A stretch of 64,000 bases of DNA from Xylaria sp. FL1777 (taxonomy: Eukaryota; Ascomycota; Sordariomycetes; Xylariales; Xylariaceae): positions 310,001 through 374,000 of the forward strand of contig MU400514.1 of assembly GCA_022578965.1 (NCBI GenBank). Direction: 5' to 3'. Position numbers and translations under genes: made by a program. Every line of letters begins with the position of its first letter. Position 1 is the stretch's first letter. Below, one piece after another: positions 37,550-52,200 of this stretch. A model generated the notes under the pieces. That model did not search any database. It saw only the letters and a program-made list of their open reading frames with translations, and was not told where the DNA came from.

Positions 37550-40500
37550 ATGAGTTTCAATAGCACCCCTTACAAGTCGCGCCCACCACCGGGCCAGCTG
37601 GGCTCGTCACCTTTCCGTTCCAGCTCCGCGAATAAGTTCCGATCTTCCCTTGTCCCTACTAGCAGACCATCGCCCGCCCGCTCCCCTAATCCGTCGTCCA
37701 AGCTCACCAAGACCTCGACCGGCGCCCGCGATCTCTTCCGCACCTCCACCCCGCGTCCCCCACGCACCACTGAGTTTGCCCCAGATCTTCCTGCCGAAGC
37801 AACTCGCCTGCATGCCAGCGTGCGCAAGTTTGCTCCTCGCAAGAGCGTATCTAGTGGCATGGCTAGCACTGCTTCTACCGAACCTTTCGCGATGAGGATA
37901 CCCTCTCCTGATCCCGATCTTACAGGTCAAGTTCTGGCCAAGGCGGTCCCAAACGACCCGAACCGCTCAGGCTCAATCTATGCTGACCAGTTCCTCGCCC
38001 ACAAGTGTCCACCACACTTCGACGAGCTTCAGCGCCGCCAGTTCTTTTGTATTCTCGATCTACGCAGACTCAAATATGCTGCCGACGAAATCTTCACTAA
38101 GAAGGACTGGAAGTTGAATATATTGAACTTCGCTAAGGAGTATGAAAAGAGTCGAGGTCTGATCATGTTGCGTTATGGTCTATACGAGTTTAAGAATGTC
38201 AAGCCATCGAGCGAAGTGTTGAAGAGATGGAGGGCAGCTCATGGTTTACCCGCGGAGATGGAAGATGACCACTCCTCAGGTCCGAATCGGACAAGAACAG
38301 ACCCTGCTGGGTCGACAAAGCGGAAAGCCGAGGAAGAGCTATCGGCTAGGGACAACACCTTGACAGCATCAACTGTCAATCAAAATAAGCGTCGCAATCT
38401 TGCTCAGGAAGCCGATGACCTTATCCTCACTAAGCCTGCACTATTCAAGAAGAGCAAGCGCAAAGCAGATGAGACAGAAGAGGTAGACGAACACAAGCCG
38501 AATAAGCAGCAGAAATCTACCCCTTCTGCAGCAACGTCTTTATTTGAAAGTATTCTCAACAAGACACGAAACGAGGTTGCTTCCCCCACGAAGCCGACTT
38601 CTCAAACCCCATCACTTTTCAGTATCTCAAAGTCAAAGGACTCTCAGGATTCAAAATTTGCCACCAAGGCTAATCCGTTTGAGCCAACAAGCAGTAGCTT
38701 ATTCCCTAGCCCTACCAAAACCAACAATATCAGTACCCCTTCTGGTTCAATCCTTGCAGGTCCCAACATTGGGTCAACACCTATCACCAATACCGGAAAT
38801 ATATTTAGCTACTTATCCGAAAGCTCCCCCAGCAGCAGCGGGAACGAGAATGACAATGATGATGACCACGAGAGCGACTCTGAACCTGAGCCCGATTCAG
38901 AAGAACAGGACGTAAGCGCCGCTGTCAGTACTGGCACAAGTACCCCACCCGTACAAAACGGATCCCTGTTTGCCGGCGACAAGAAGACGAGCAATACTTC
39001 CAGTATATTTGGCGAGATGTCAAAACCTGCTGACCAGACTGCGAAGGGCGGGCTGTTTGGGCGCGTTCAAATGGGGGCTAACGGCCAACCAGTTCGCGCG
39101 AACCCTAGTCCGGATGAAAAGCAACAAGTTTCCCCAAACCAACCATCAACGGTTGATCAGCAGCAGACCAAGACACCAGCCAAACGACCAGGCGACTACA
39201 CATTCAACCCAGCCACTACACCAATATCCTTCGGACAACCAACATCCGATGTGTCAAACCCAGCCAGCACTATCGGCATAGCTTCCAGTGCAGATTCCGA
39301 ATCTTCTAACCCTAAGCAACCTGTTTCTATCTTTGGTGTTAGTAGTCAGCCTGGTTCGGGGTTCAAGCTTAACGCGTCAAGCTCGTTTGCATTTTCAGGC
39401 TCAACGAAACCCCAATCATCAACAGCATCCGTTTCTATTTTCGCTCCACAGAAGTCTACTTCTGCATCTACTGGCCTATTTGGAGCTACTCCTCCTAGCT
39501 CATCAGTCAAGCCGGCTTTTGGAGGCAATGGGGCTTCTGCATCTCCTGGTCTATTTGGAGTTACTCCTTCCAACTCGACAAGCAAGCGGGCACCGGAAGG
39601 CGATAAGGTTCCTGCATCTACTAGCATATTTGGTGCAGCAACCCCTTCCAACTCGGCACCCAAGCGACCATTCGGAGGTGATGAGCAGGCTCCCGCAGCT
39701 AAGAAGCAAGCTGTCAGCATTTTTGACAAACCGGCCACGAGTATCTCTACTACTGAGACCAAGTCACTTGACAACAAGCTGGATGATAAGGCTGCCTCGA
39801 GTACCCCCACCGTGAAAAACCAGATGCCAAGCATTTTCGACCAGTCCTTCATTGCAGCAAATGCAGCTCAGGCTAAGGAATCGGCTAGTAGTTTAAAGGA
39901 ATCTTCAGATCTCTTCAGTCGTAGCGCAAATCCGTTATTTGGAGCTCCGAAAGATAACAAGGCTGCCTCGAGTACCCCCGCCACCAAAAGCGAGAAACCA
40001 AGCATTTTCGACCAGTCCTTCATTACAGCAAATGCAGCTCAGGCTAAGGCATCGTCTAGTAGCTCAAAGGAATCTTCAGATCTCTTCAGTCGTAGCTCAA
40101 ACCCACTGTTTAGTGCTGGGAAGACCAATGGCACTACCACTAACGATACTAAATCTATTTTTGATCAACCTAAGAAACGATCCTCCACAGACTCAACCTC
40201 CAACACTGAAAAACTACACTCACCAAACGAGAGCAACAAAGAGAACGCGGGATTGGCCCTAGGATCCAAGGCGCTTGCTCCCTCCACAGCAACAACGTCC
40301 ATTTTTGGCACGCAAGGAGCCTCCAACTTAGCTGCACCCTCTTCAACCTTGTTTGGAGCAAAGAGGAAGGAAGAACCTGCCCAACCCTCCGCAAGCACTC
40401 TCAACAACACTTCAGCAACAAATAGCTCGATATTCAGCTTTGGGTCCCAGCCGACTTCAAACTCGAACACTCAATCGACATCGATGACCTTTGGCGCCGG

Positions 40501-41573
40501 TGCTACTCCCAGTCCAGCTGTTTCCTTCGGCGCCTTGAACTCTCAACCAAATTCAAACAAGGTCGGACTCCAATTTGGAAGCCCGGCGCCCAGTGCAAGT
40601 TCCACCGCGTTCACGTTCGGTCAGAGCTTGTCCGCATCTGATTTCACTTTCACCGCAGGGGCAGACAAACAAGCGGTAAACAATCCATTTGCGGCATCGC
40701 AACCTGCCTCGCAACCGTCAGCGCCGATGTTCGGGGGAAATTCAACCACAATAACACCATCGTCTAGTTTTAACTTCAGTTTCGGGCAACCACCATCGTC
40801 TACCCCCAAAGCAGCGTCTTCCCAGAGTGCCGGCATATTCGGAGGCTCCGCTAAGACGAATGGGGCTATGAGCTTTAGTTTTACGCAAGCATCGCCAGGT
40901 CAAAGCAGTCAGACAGGGTCTGATAACAAGTTTTCGAAATCGTTAGGCTTAATGAACGCCTCTGGCCATCTACAAGCTACCGGTGATGAATCTACGCGTG
41001 CCAGTAAGCCGCTTCTTAAGCCGTTTCTGCGTCACAGGCAAAAGCATCACAAAAACTAATCAGCATGCAGATTCCCCGTTCCCCGCGCCTTCCAGCATGG
41101 GGACAACTCCCGTGAACGGAACGCCTGAGCCTCAGGCCCCTCATGAGGACGGAGGAGAGGCGCCACAAGAGCAGATTTCGCTTACCGAGGGCGGGCCGGG
41201 GGAGGAAGATGAGACTCTTGTTCACGAGGTTCGGGCCAAGGCGATCAAGTATATCCCAGTGCAGAAAGGGGACGAGGATCAGGAGAAGTCACCGTGGTCC
41301 ACTCGGGGTGTGGGGCCCCTGCGTGTTCTCAAGAGCAAAACGACTGGAGCGGTACGCGTCCTATTGCGGGCAGAGCCGAGAGGACACATCGCCCTGAATA
41401 AGACAATCCTTCCTGACGTGGAGTTCAAGCCCAAGTTGAAGACGGTTAACTTTGTGGCTGCCGATGACAACGGGTCGGGCCTGGAGACATGGCTCCTGCA
41501 AGTCAAGACGGCTGATCTTGCAGTTGAATTGGCAGGTGTGCTGGAAGCGAATAAGAATGCCAACAAGAAGTGA
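37550..41573 (+). CDS. Nup2-type FG nucleoporin with C-terminal Ran-binding domain
   Basis: Exons: 37550-41003 and 41071-41573 (intron 67 bp, GTAAGC..GCAG, ACTAAT branch); 1,318 residues. It is a mobile nuclear-pore protein linking karyopherins and Ran. Order of parts: a Ser/Pro/Arg-rich N-terminus; a conserved helical region at about residues 140-232 (SGSIYADQFLAHKCPPHFDE, then RRLKYAADEIF and GLYEFKNVKPSSEVLKRW); a basic NLS-like region (KSKRKADE); a long FG-repeat region at about 330-1115 with SIFG, GLFG, FSFG and FGQ motifs; an acidic stretch (NDNDDDHESDSEPEPDSEEQ); and a Ran-binding (RanBP1-type) domain at about 1198-1318 (VRAKAIKYI, WSTRGVGPLRVLKSK, RVLLRAEPRGHIALN). The helical region followed by FG repeats and a Ran-binding domain fits Aspergillus Nup2 and yeast Nup2. 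A 171-bp in-frame tandem duplication lies at about 39,788-40,129. The ATG at 37550 follows CCGCC. Confidence 0.88.
39788..40129 (+). repeat. 171-bp tandem duplication inside the nucleoporin
   Basis: Two adjacent 171-bp (57-codon) units start at 39788 and 39959. Both encode KAASSTP..., then PSIFDQSF, then NAAQAK, then KESSDLFSRS and NPLF. They differ at scattered positions, so the duplication is not brand new. Each copy carries one SIF and one LF hydrophobic motif. Confidence 0.85.
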
Positions 41574-42520
41574 GGGGATGGCCGCGAATGGCAGGTTCGT
41601 TGCACTGCGTATGATTCCGAGAGTGTGCAAGTGTGTATAAGAGAATAGATACCTATATTGGAGACGCCGTTTCGCGTCTGTATTTGTACGTCGGCATTCT
41701 GTCAGCGGGACTATGGCATAAGGATAACGATGGAGTTTTTGCATTCGAAATTGGGGCGTTGGTTGGTCTCTTTGGTTGATTACTTTACTATAATTTCTCT
41801 CGGCTATCATAGGCACGCCATGCATGGAATATGCTGCTTGCCGGCTGAAAGACACCAAGCGCAGCAGCAGGGTGGTTGGTGGAGGGGAGTACACTCAATA
41901 CACGGGTAGGATGTCGGCAGCCCAGATTGTCTTGATCTACCATAGTACTTTCGGTGCAAAGGGCGTCCACAGGAATAATATCCAATGGACGTATGTAGAT
42001 GTGTGTAGGAAGGTCTCCGTCTCCGTACCACGGGTTGAGGTTGGGCATGATTGGGCACTGCCAGCCAATGAGGGTGTGCATTTCTGCCTCAGTGTTACCG
42101 AATATAGGTAGATAAGTAAGTAGGTACTACGAAGTGATAAGAGAGACGTCAAGGTACAGGTACCGAAGTGTGTTGCTCGTTATACCCACCACCCACCTAC
42201 CACCCAGCACCCAGCACCCACCGTAAAATTTTCAAGGGCGTTGTTAGCCGCCAAAACCTTCCAAGGCGCATGCGCTTAAAAAAGTAACAGCTCAACCGGG
42301 TTTTTTTTTCATGATCGTCTCGTGCAGAACTCTTCCCCTACTACCTTTCTTGTCCCTCACTAGACGACCAACAGCAGCAGTAACAGCAGCAGCAGCAACT
42401 GCAACTGCAACAGCGACAGCTCAGTTACGGCCTACCGCCCCGGCTCGTCCCATCAATACAACTGCTAGTGTACACAGCTGCTATTCTTATACTTCTACCA
42501 CACGCCGCCCGTTGTTTAAG
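41574..42520. other. Intergenic region and leader of spermidine synthase
   Basis: Nucleoporin 3' end followed by the spermidine synthase promoter. 42,183-42,222 has a CACC-rich patch; 42,301-42,310 is a T run; 42,368-42,422 is CAG/CAA-rich. An ATG at 42311 is in frame with the enzyme and the frame stays open to its start. Confidence 0.6.
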
Positions 42521-44419
<1,899 letters not shown>

Positions 44420-45805
44420 ATGCATAGGGAGAAAGTGTAACGGATCAACGAGGAAATGAAGAAATATATGGCATTAGAAAAAAAATAGGAGTGTCTGCTG
44501 ATTCTTGGTCCGATCAAGATGGCAAAGTGTAGCATCCTGACTAGGTTACAAAAACAAATTACTACATATAGTCTTACGAGTGGGAAATGAGAGAGGAAAA
44601 GTTAAATTAGAATTGGTGCCGATAATGATAAGCGGCTTTCTTGGGCGCAGGTAGATGAATCAAATACCATTTACAATTCACAACCCCTAAAACTTGTTTC
44701 GTTCATTAATGCATTTAGAGATGGAGACGAGGGAGAGAAAAACGAACAAGGAGTTACTAGAATAAACCAGTGCGAATTATTCAGCAAGGAATGTCGATAT
44801 AGCACTATCGGAATATAACTTTCAAAGGCTTATACTTGCGTGTTGAGTGATTTGTTAGTCCTCTTACGAGGAGAAAATAAAAGAAAGGAGGGGGGGAGCT
44901 CTTTATGCCTTTAGGTATAAACCAGAATAAAGTCATGCAGATCACACTAGATAGGTTAAAAGGAACAGAATTAGAGAAATTATTTCCATATAGTTATATA
45001 AAATGTATGTAAGACTCTATTCTACATGTCCAAAGAGGGGAACGAAATACTAACAGTGCTTCTGTCGCTTTCCGGAATTTCTTTTCTTGTCTCGAGAAGA
45101 AAACAGGAGCAGACATAGATACATAAATTTACCTACCTACCTACCTACCTACCTACCTACCTACCTACATACATACATACATACATACATACACACGATA
45201 TATCCAAGGGACATGTCTAGGTTACCCAGCAAATCACATATCGATATATGTAAGTTTCCCAGGCCAACGCCGCCAAAATCAGTGACGGGATAATGAGCAT
45301 TCACGATATTTATATCGTCTTTGCAAGAGGAAAGGTAAACCAACAAGCGACTAGAATATAGAGTAATAATTTCATTTATAGAACTCACAGACCATAACAC
45401 AAGCGTTGTGAGTCAGAATTGTATATGGCCTCACCCAATCTGCGGTAGGAACATAGCGGATAAACCATACATCATAAGATGATAAACTGGACACTCCCCA
45501 ATGCCCTGGCCTTTCCTGTCTCACTCAAATGATTATTTAGAAGATGGAAAACTTGAAGAAAAGAGAAAGAAGCAATTAATAGTGGCGTTATTCGTCATTC
45601 GTCATCAAGTCGTATAGTACCATGCTCTTCCTCTAATGCTAACCACAACGAAATTAGGAGAGAAACGTAATTACAAATGTCAAAAAGAAAATAGTAGAGA
45701 GAGAAAGGAAGAAAATCCAAAATCGGAAGTCCGAGATTACCATCTTGAGTAGCCCATCAAAGAAGTTGGAAAAAGTATAAAGAAATAAGAGAACCCTAGT
45801 CAATC
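44420..45805. other. Convergent intergenic region
   Basis: Lies between the 3' ends of spermidine synthase (+) and the DUF3824 gene (-). It is A-rich and has no coding signal. It holds the compound ACCT/ACAT microsatellite listed separately. Confidence 0.65.
45131..45190. repeat. Compound microsatellite (ACCT)9(ACAT)6
   Basis: Nine perfect ACCT units at 45131-45166 run directly into six perfect ACAT units at 45167-45190. The two units differ by one base, so the second array probably arose by a point change that then spread. It lies in the convergent intergenic region. Confidence 0.95.
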
Positions 45806-48800
45806 CTACCGCCTAAGTCCATCTTGCAACAGATGGCCCAAAGTACCGAGAAACCCTCCTTGATCCTGAAGCAAGCCACCAACTGTCTCCGCGAGCTGTG
45901 CTACACCCATATGCTCATCTATTGGAAATGTCGCCCACTCTCCGCGCATACTCAAGTCTCCGGGATATTGTGGTCGATACTCGAATCCGCCGTAGTTCGA
46001 GCGGGGGCGGTGCAAAGTTCGGTCACGTGAATCCAAAGGTCTACCCGAGGAATCAAAGCGGTCGGGTAAGTCTACTACGTCATTATCGTCCGAGGAATTT
46101 GGCGAAACGCTGCGCCGTCTGCGGGCCCGGCGGTTTAGAGCCAGACGATTAGACGAAGGCTCCGAGGATGAGCGTTTCCTCGGATACGAGTCCCTTGACC
46201 TCCTGCTTTCTTGATGCCTTAAGTTGTCTATGTTATCGGTAACATCTGAAGTTGTCTCTCTGGTCGCTTCACGGTGGCGCTGCAGAACTCGTGATGAGTT
46301 GGGCGAGAGATCACGAAAATGTACCTTAGGAGTTGTTCGCTTCTCTTCAGCAACGGAGCTCGTAGACGACGAAGGCGTTGGTGGCCGCCAAGACTCAGCC
46401 TTTACACCATCTTCGATCTGTTAGTATATAAACTTGAAGCAGTGCAACCATGTGTCGTATATAGTTACGCGGATGGCAGCACATTCACGGAGACGCACCC
46501 TGCTTAGTAGCCGCGCTCCCGGAGGCATCAGGATGGGTTCGGCTGACACCGATGTTTGGAACTTGACTCACGTTTTCTGGCCCAGGGTTGTGACCCGGAC
46601 CTCCTGGTGGGGGAAAATATGGTGCTGATGTTGGAGGGGGGCCCGGGGGCGGAGGAGGTAAATTAGCATAATCCTGAGGATTATAGGGAGGAAACGGGTT
46701 ATTCAAGTTCGCGGAAGATTGGTTTGGGTGAGTGGTGAAGCCACCAGGACCGGCGGGCGGCGGGGCTTGATTTGCAGGCGGGAAACCTCCAGATGCAGTG
46801 GGAGGAGACGGAGGTGGAGCTTCGACATCGTATCCCGGATAGTAGGCATTCCCGGCGGCCGCTTCCTCGTAACCTGGCTATTGTCAGCTTCTCCAATGTC
46901 GGATTTCCGGGGAGGCATCTATCGCGTACGTCTTCGCTCACGATCTCGTGACCGTCGGTCACGCGCCCTGTCGCTCCTGTCCCGCGACCTAGAATGCCCT
47001 ATGCTCCCTTCCCTTAGGTTCTCGCCTCGCTCTTTGCTTTTTTGATGATCTGAATACTTCTTAATTCCTATCGCGGCAGCAGCTGTCCCTAAGCCGGCAG
47101 CTGCTACATCGCGCAACGTACTCCTGCTCCGCTTCTTTCGAACTTCTTCGTTGGACCCCGATGCTGATCGGTGTCGCTCTCGGTGCTTATGCCGTTGTCT
47201 CCTAGGTTCTTCGGAGGCTGACTCGTAGGGTTCGAGGGGCTCGCTGCCATACTCAACGTCAGGAACGTGAACCAGGCCTAATTCTCTATCAGCCGGGGGG
47301 TCTCGTGGGTGGTGGTGGCGACCAAGAGACCTGGATCTAGATCGGCTCCTTGAAATGCTGCGATCTCTACTATAGTATTCGTCATCAGATGCTGCGTGAT
47401 TCTCACGGTCTTTCTTATCCTTGTGGCGCTCCCAGAGCTTGGCAGCGGCGGCACCAGTCAAACCCGCGGCGGCAATTTCGGCACCTATTCCGGTGATTAG
47501 GATCATGTACATTTAGAGATGATGTCTCATAACTTGCCTGTCCTTAAGCGAGATTTCGAACGCGATTTACTACGAGACTTAGACCTATAATGGTGAACCA
47601 AGCCAGCAAGAGCACTACGCAGGCTAGTCAGCATCAGAGTATTATGTGATAAGGATAGAAGAGAGTTTATGATTAGAGGCATACGATGCTAAGATGGGGG
47701 TTATACTTACGCAGTTGCTGCGCCTGCTTTAGCCACGTTGGATTTGCTACGACTACGCCCACGGCGTGAACTGCTTCGGGATAGAGAATAATCATCATTG
47801 GAATGGCGGCGCCGGGCGCGGCCACGGTGCGCCTCTTCTTTTTCGATCTTGTTGCTCTGCATGTATTTTAAGCCACCAGCAACGGCGAGGGCAGCGGCAC
47901 CCTTCTCAGGAGTTAGTCACGTCAGGCTTGTTGACTTGTGTGGGCACTCACAATAGCTAGGCCGGTAGCAAGGCGACTGCGCGACTTACTCCTACTCCGG
48001 CTCCGGCTCCGATGGCGGTGTCGATCGTAATCGTCATAGTCGTATTCATCATGTCTATCCTCGTAGGCACTCCTGGCGCGACGAATGACTTCAGTGCCAA
48101 GCGCGCCTAGGGCAGCGCCCGCGAGGACCTTTCGTCCTTTATGGTCCTGATGCTCGCCGTCTTTGCCGCGGCGACTGCCAACTAGAGCACCGAGACCGGC
48201 TCCAGCAAGCGCTCCTTCAGCAATATGGCGCTTCTTATGATGATCGGAGCCTGAGCTTCCATCACGCCGGATGACAGTCCTCTTGATGTAATAGTCCTCG
48301 TCGAACGTGTCTTTCTCATAGCGCCTATCATCATGCCGTCGGTAATAATCATCATCCCGTCTTGGCTCACGATTTTCTTCCCGTAGGACGATGAAGGCTG
48401 GATCGGCGCGCGGGACAATGACGGGTGGGGGAGGCGGTGCCTCGTGCACGATGACCTTCTGTTCGGGCATCTTTTGGCGAATTACTACGGGTGCTGGTGG
48501 AGGGTCGGGTGCTGAATAGTATTCAACCTCTCGACGATAACGCTCGACCTCAGCATCCCGAGGGTCTCTTTCTTCAACGTATCGGCGTTCGATCTTGACG
48601 TCTCGCTCCTTGTAGTCGCGGGGATCATCATGGTGATGATGATACTTGTCTTTATGAATATCTAGGCTCTTCTCCTTTACCTTTAGATCGCCATCTGAGT
48701 CTCGGCGAATGACACGTTTCTCGAGACGTACATCTGTCTCATGGTCATCCCACGGGTGTCGGCGGTCCCAATAGTGGTCTCGAGTGGGCGAGACGACCTC

Positions 48801-49223
48801 TCTCGTCTCATCGATGACTCGAGTACGGGACTGCCGTTCCGGGGGATAGTAATCGCGATCTCTTTCGACTTCACGCTCATATTCGACTGTTCTCAGGCGA
48901 TCGCCATCGCCACGGTAAGAATCGGAGCCTCGCGACGGTGCGTCGAGGGCAGAGCGTGGACGATCAGGATAAACGGTCTTCTCGATGCGACGATCGACCT
49001 CGATGACATCGGCGCCGGCGCGACCGACATGAGAGTGAGAATATCTCGAGCGGCGGTCGTCGTCCTCCTCGTACCGCTCTACGCGCTCTAGGCGGGTAGT
49101 TGTCCCACTGGGACCTCCAACCTTGTAGCGCGAGACAGTCTTGTACTGGCGTTCATCATCGGAAGAGGAATGACTACGTTCTCGAGTATAGCGAACGTCG
49201 CGCTCTCGGTAGACTTGGGCCAT
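45806..49223 (-). CDS. DUF3824-type Arg/Ser/Asp-rich protein
   Basis: Exons on the minus strand: 49223-47952, 47901-47711, 47614-47538, 47484-46930, 46873-46572, 46417-45806; 1,002 residues. The protein is highly charged and mostly disordered, with RSRSRSRSKSRS tracts and several small Gly/Ala-rich blocks that look like short glycine-zipper helices: GALAGAGLGALVG, GAALGALGTEVIRRA, AAALAVAGGLKYMQ, AAAGLTGAAAAKLWERH and AAAGLGTAAAAIGIKKYSD. Such alternation is typical of the fungal DUF3824 family, whose function is not known. A Pro-rich part (PPPPPGPPPTS, YFPPPGGPG) precedes a C-terminal region VHFRDLSPN...QLAETVGGLLQDQGGFL. The start is MAQVYRERDVRY at 49223; the frame is open further only to a GTG. 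The exon 2 start could be 47904 rather than 47901. The intron 47537-47485 begins GCAAGT, a GC-AG intron, the only phase-compatible choice I found. Confidence 0.85.
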
Positions 49224-52200
49224 CTTCGGCGCAACACCGCCTGCACTTGGTGTGTGCCCGGGAATGCGCTGGAGGTGACGACGTGACGTCACCAGTAGTT
49301 ACTAGTTATAGGATCGGCTGAAATCTGTTGCTGGACTTATACAGAGAGGTAAATCTGGTTGAAGCTAGCAACCCGTAAAGTGTTATTCTAAAATATATGG
49401 TTCGCAGGGACTATCGCTGTGACGTGGAAATATGAGAATGTGGGAATAAGAGGAAGAACAAGGTTTGAGGGTTGGGAGATGAAGGAAAGCGGGAGAGATG
49501 GGGGCCAGACTTCCTGGCGAAGATGACGAGGGGCGTATTCTAGGTACCTATAGTCCCATTAGGAGGAGAGGAACCTGCTGGGCATGGCAATGGCAGTGAT
49601 GATGATAATGTCTACACTACCGATGTGGTACTTGCACTAGTAGGGGTAGGTACTCGACTATAACCAGCAGTTGTGTCTGGTACGGCCTACAGCCTGCGGC
49701 ATTGATCATGAGAGAGGTACATGAAGCGGGGTATCTCGGGTACTAGCAACCTTGTCGCGCTCACCAGTCCGGGGCAAAATACGTGGATGTTACGTCAGCA
49801 GAGAAGTATCGAGTACACCGATGCAGTCAAATGATAAACATGCCTTAGGCAACATCGACCTATGCAAGACATACATAATTGAACCCCTCGACCTAATGTA
49901 AGTACAGATTGCTAAGTACTTACTTACAGGTATGGTGAGAGGAACCTGGACTTGAAGCACTGCTGCTGGCTCGAGTGTTGTGATGAGAGAGTGTGAGCGA
50001 AACATAAGACAACAAACACCTCTGACGAACATGACTGCCGTCATTGTACGCATGAATAGCAGTAGCTATGGAAGTGATTGTACCACCCACCTCAATCAAC
50101 CCAGTCTACCTATGTATGTATTGTATAGGTGGTCGCATAAGCATGTCGCATAAACACGCATAATAATACCACAATACCGATGTACAACATAACAACGTTG
50201 TTGTTATTGTACAACATTGTTCAGAGCTGCGGGTTTCTGAGCTCTTTCTGCGCACCGCCCCAAGCATCAGCATCGGCATCAGCATAAGGCAGACAGGCGG
50301 TGGATCAGCTGGTTTTTGTACGAGTAAAAACTCCTGCGACCAGCTGACCAACAAGTCGGCAGTGTCTCTCGAGTTTTGGGGGGGCGGTGCTATAGTGTGC
50401 CTATGTAGGTAGTCTATGTAGTAGGGCCATCGGCGAAAAGCGAAGCGCGAAAGCTGAACGGCGACCGCGAGACTAATCAGGTCAAGATCTAGATGCAGAT
50501 CCAGACCCAGAGCATCAATGCAATCAATCATGGTTCTCGCTGTTCGCCTCGCAACTGCACGAGACGGACAAGAAAGCACCCGAGGAAATATCATGATTTA
50601 CCCAGTAGATTAATAAGAAGGGTAGATTACGAATGGTGAAGTGCTACTGCAGCACAGGAACTAGCTGAATGGCATTGTAGAAAGTCGATATCCACTCTTG
50701 GAACCCGAGTTTTCTAGAACTCAGTAGATAGATTATAGACGCCTACTTAAGGTAATGGATGCTAATTGATAACCCACTAACTACGCTATGATACATACGT
50801 ACATGATATTTGTCGCGATGCACCTACTAACGACACTTGGATCTACTTACATTCCTGTTTGAACTCGGCACGTGTCCGCACGGTTGTGCCGGCACGCCTT
50901 AGAAAATACGGAGCATCATACGCATACTTATTAGTCTATCTAGTCTAGGGCTTACTTTTTAGGACCCGATGTCTTCATTAACCCTGCCCTCAATTGTTGG
51001 CAGATGAACAGGTGTTCCTCTAGTCTATCGAGTCACTGGTCCTTGCTTGCTGGGCATGACGTGATGGTTTCTGGCAGGCTCCCGTGTTTATCCCGTCAAC
51101 TAACACTGAACAGTGAAAATACAACTACAAGAAGAGCTGGACTAGATAGTACGTACTTATCTATCTACCTACCTAGGTAAGCATGCAGCTCTAATACATC
51201 TCGGTTCAGCCTTGTAATACACACTATTGCCCATTCCGCCCGTGACTCAACGGCGTCTATCTCTCCTAAAAAGGGTCATGGTGCCTCATCGACCTACATC
51301 AAGCTTACTCAGCGCTGATGTTCTAGAGTCGCGCAGTTTACCGGGGTATTTCGTCTTCAGCCTCAACTCTTCGCTTAACGACAAACCGTGCTCATCAGTA
51401 ATATACTAGAATTTATATGTGTGCTAGAGTTACTGATGGTTAATTTCAATGCTGTGACTCGCACCAGGAATTGATATATAGCTTATGCCTCACGGGTTCT
51501 AGCTTTTCACACGAAGCCGTCTACCAGTATATGCCTGGTGGATATAGAATGGTGACTCTAATTAGGTCGCCACCAAGTCCTATCTGTGTCGTCATTGTCT
51601 ACACAATCTGACAACATCCTTCTATATGCTACCTTATGAGTAGATTATGCCACGTATCTCAGCTTACTTTCGCTCATGTAACTTCCATACAAATAGCTGT
51701 AGGTACCATTAACCAGACAAACAACGAAGATAGGTTCGGATTCTATCAGCACAAGTATGTGTGTGTCATTGCCTTCTTTTCTCCCAAGCCCAAGCGGTCC
51801 CGAGATGGCTTGTGTCAGGCCGGCATGAGGTGCTAACCTTGTATACCATCAAATGAAAAATTTCAATGATATTTACCGATGGTGCAGCTTATCATGGTCC
51901 CAAACTTTGATGTCTGACAACGAAATGACTCTGACGCATCTCCCGCCCTGAAACCTAAAAATGTAGATGGGGATATCACGGCAGCTCCCGCAACATTAAT
52001 TATATATTGCCTACTCTTGCCACCCAGGCACGTGGCCGAACTATACTTCTATAGCTAAGCCTCCAGATGTAATAGTCATAAAATGCTAGGGAACAAGGGC
52101 TACGCATAAACCAAAGAAATATAGAACTGCAGAAGTAAAACTATAGCTAGTTCAAACAGCTAAACAGCTGTATTAGCTTAGAACAATAGCAGACCTATTT

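Noticed and set aside
39288..39852. Out-of-frame open frames on both strands inside the nucleoporin
   Set aside because: The main frame continues through them with FG motifs; these are shadows of its Ser/Pro/Thr-rich composition.
50106..50594. 162-codon minus-strand open frame
   Set aside because: Low-complexity stretch (LDLHLDLDL) and no family resemblance; not supported as a gene.
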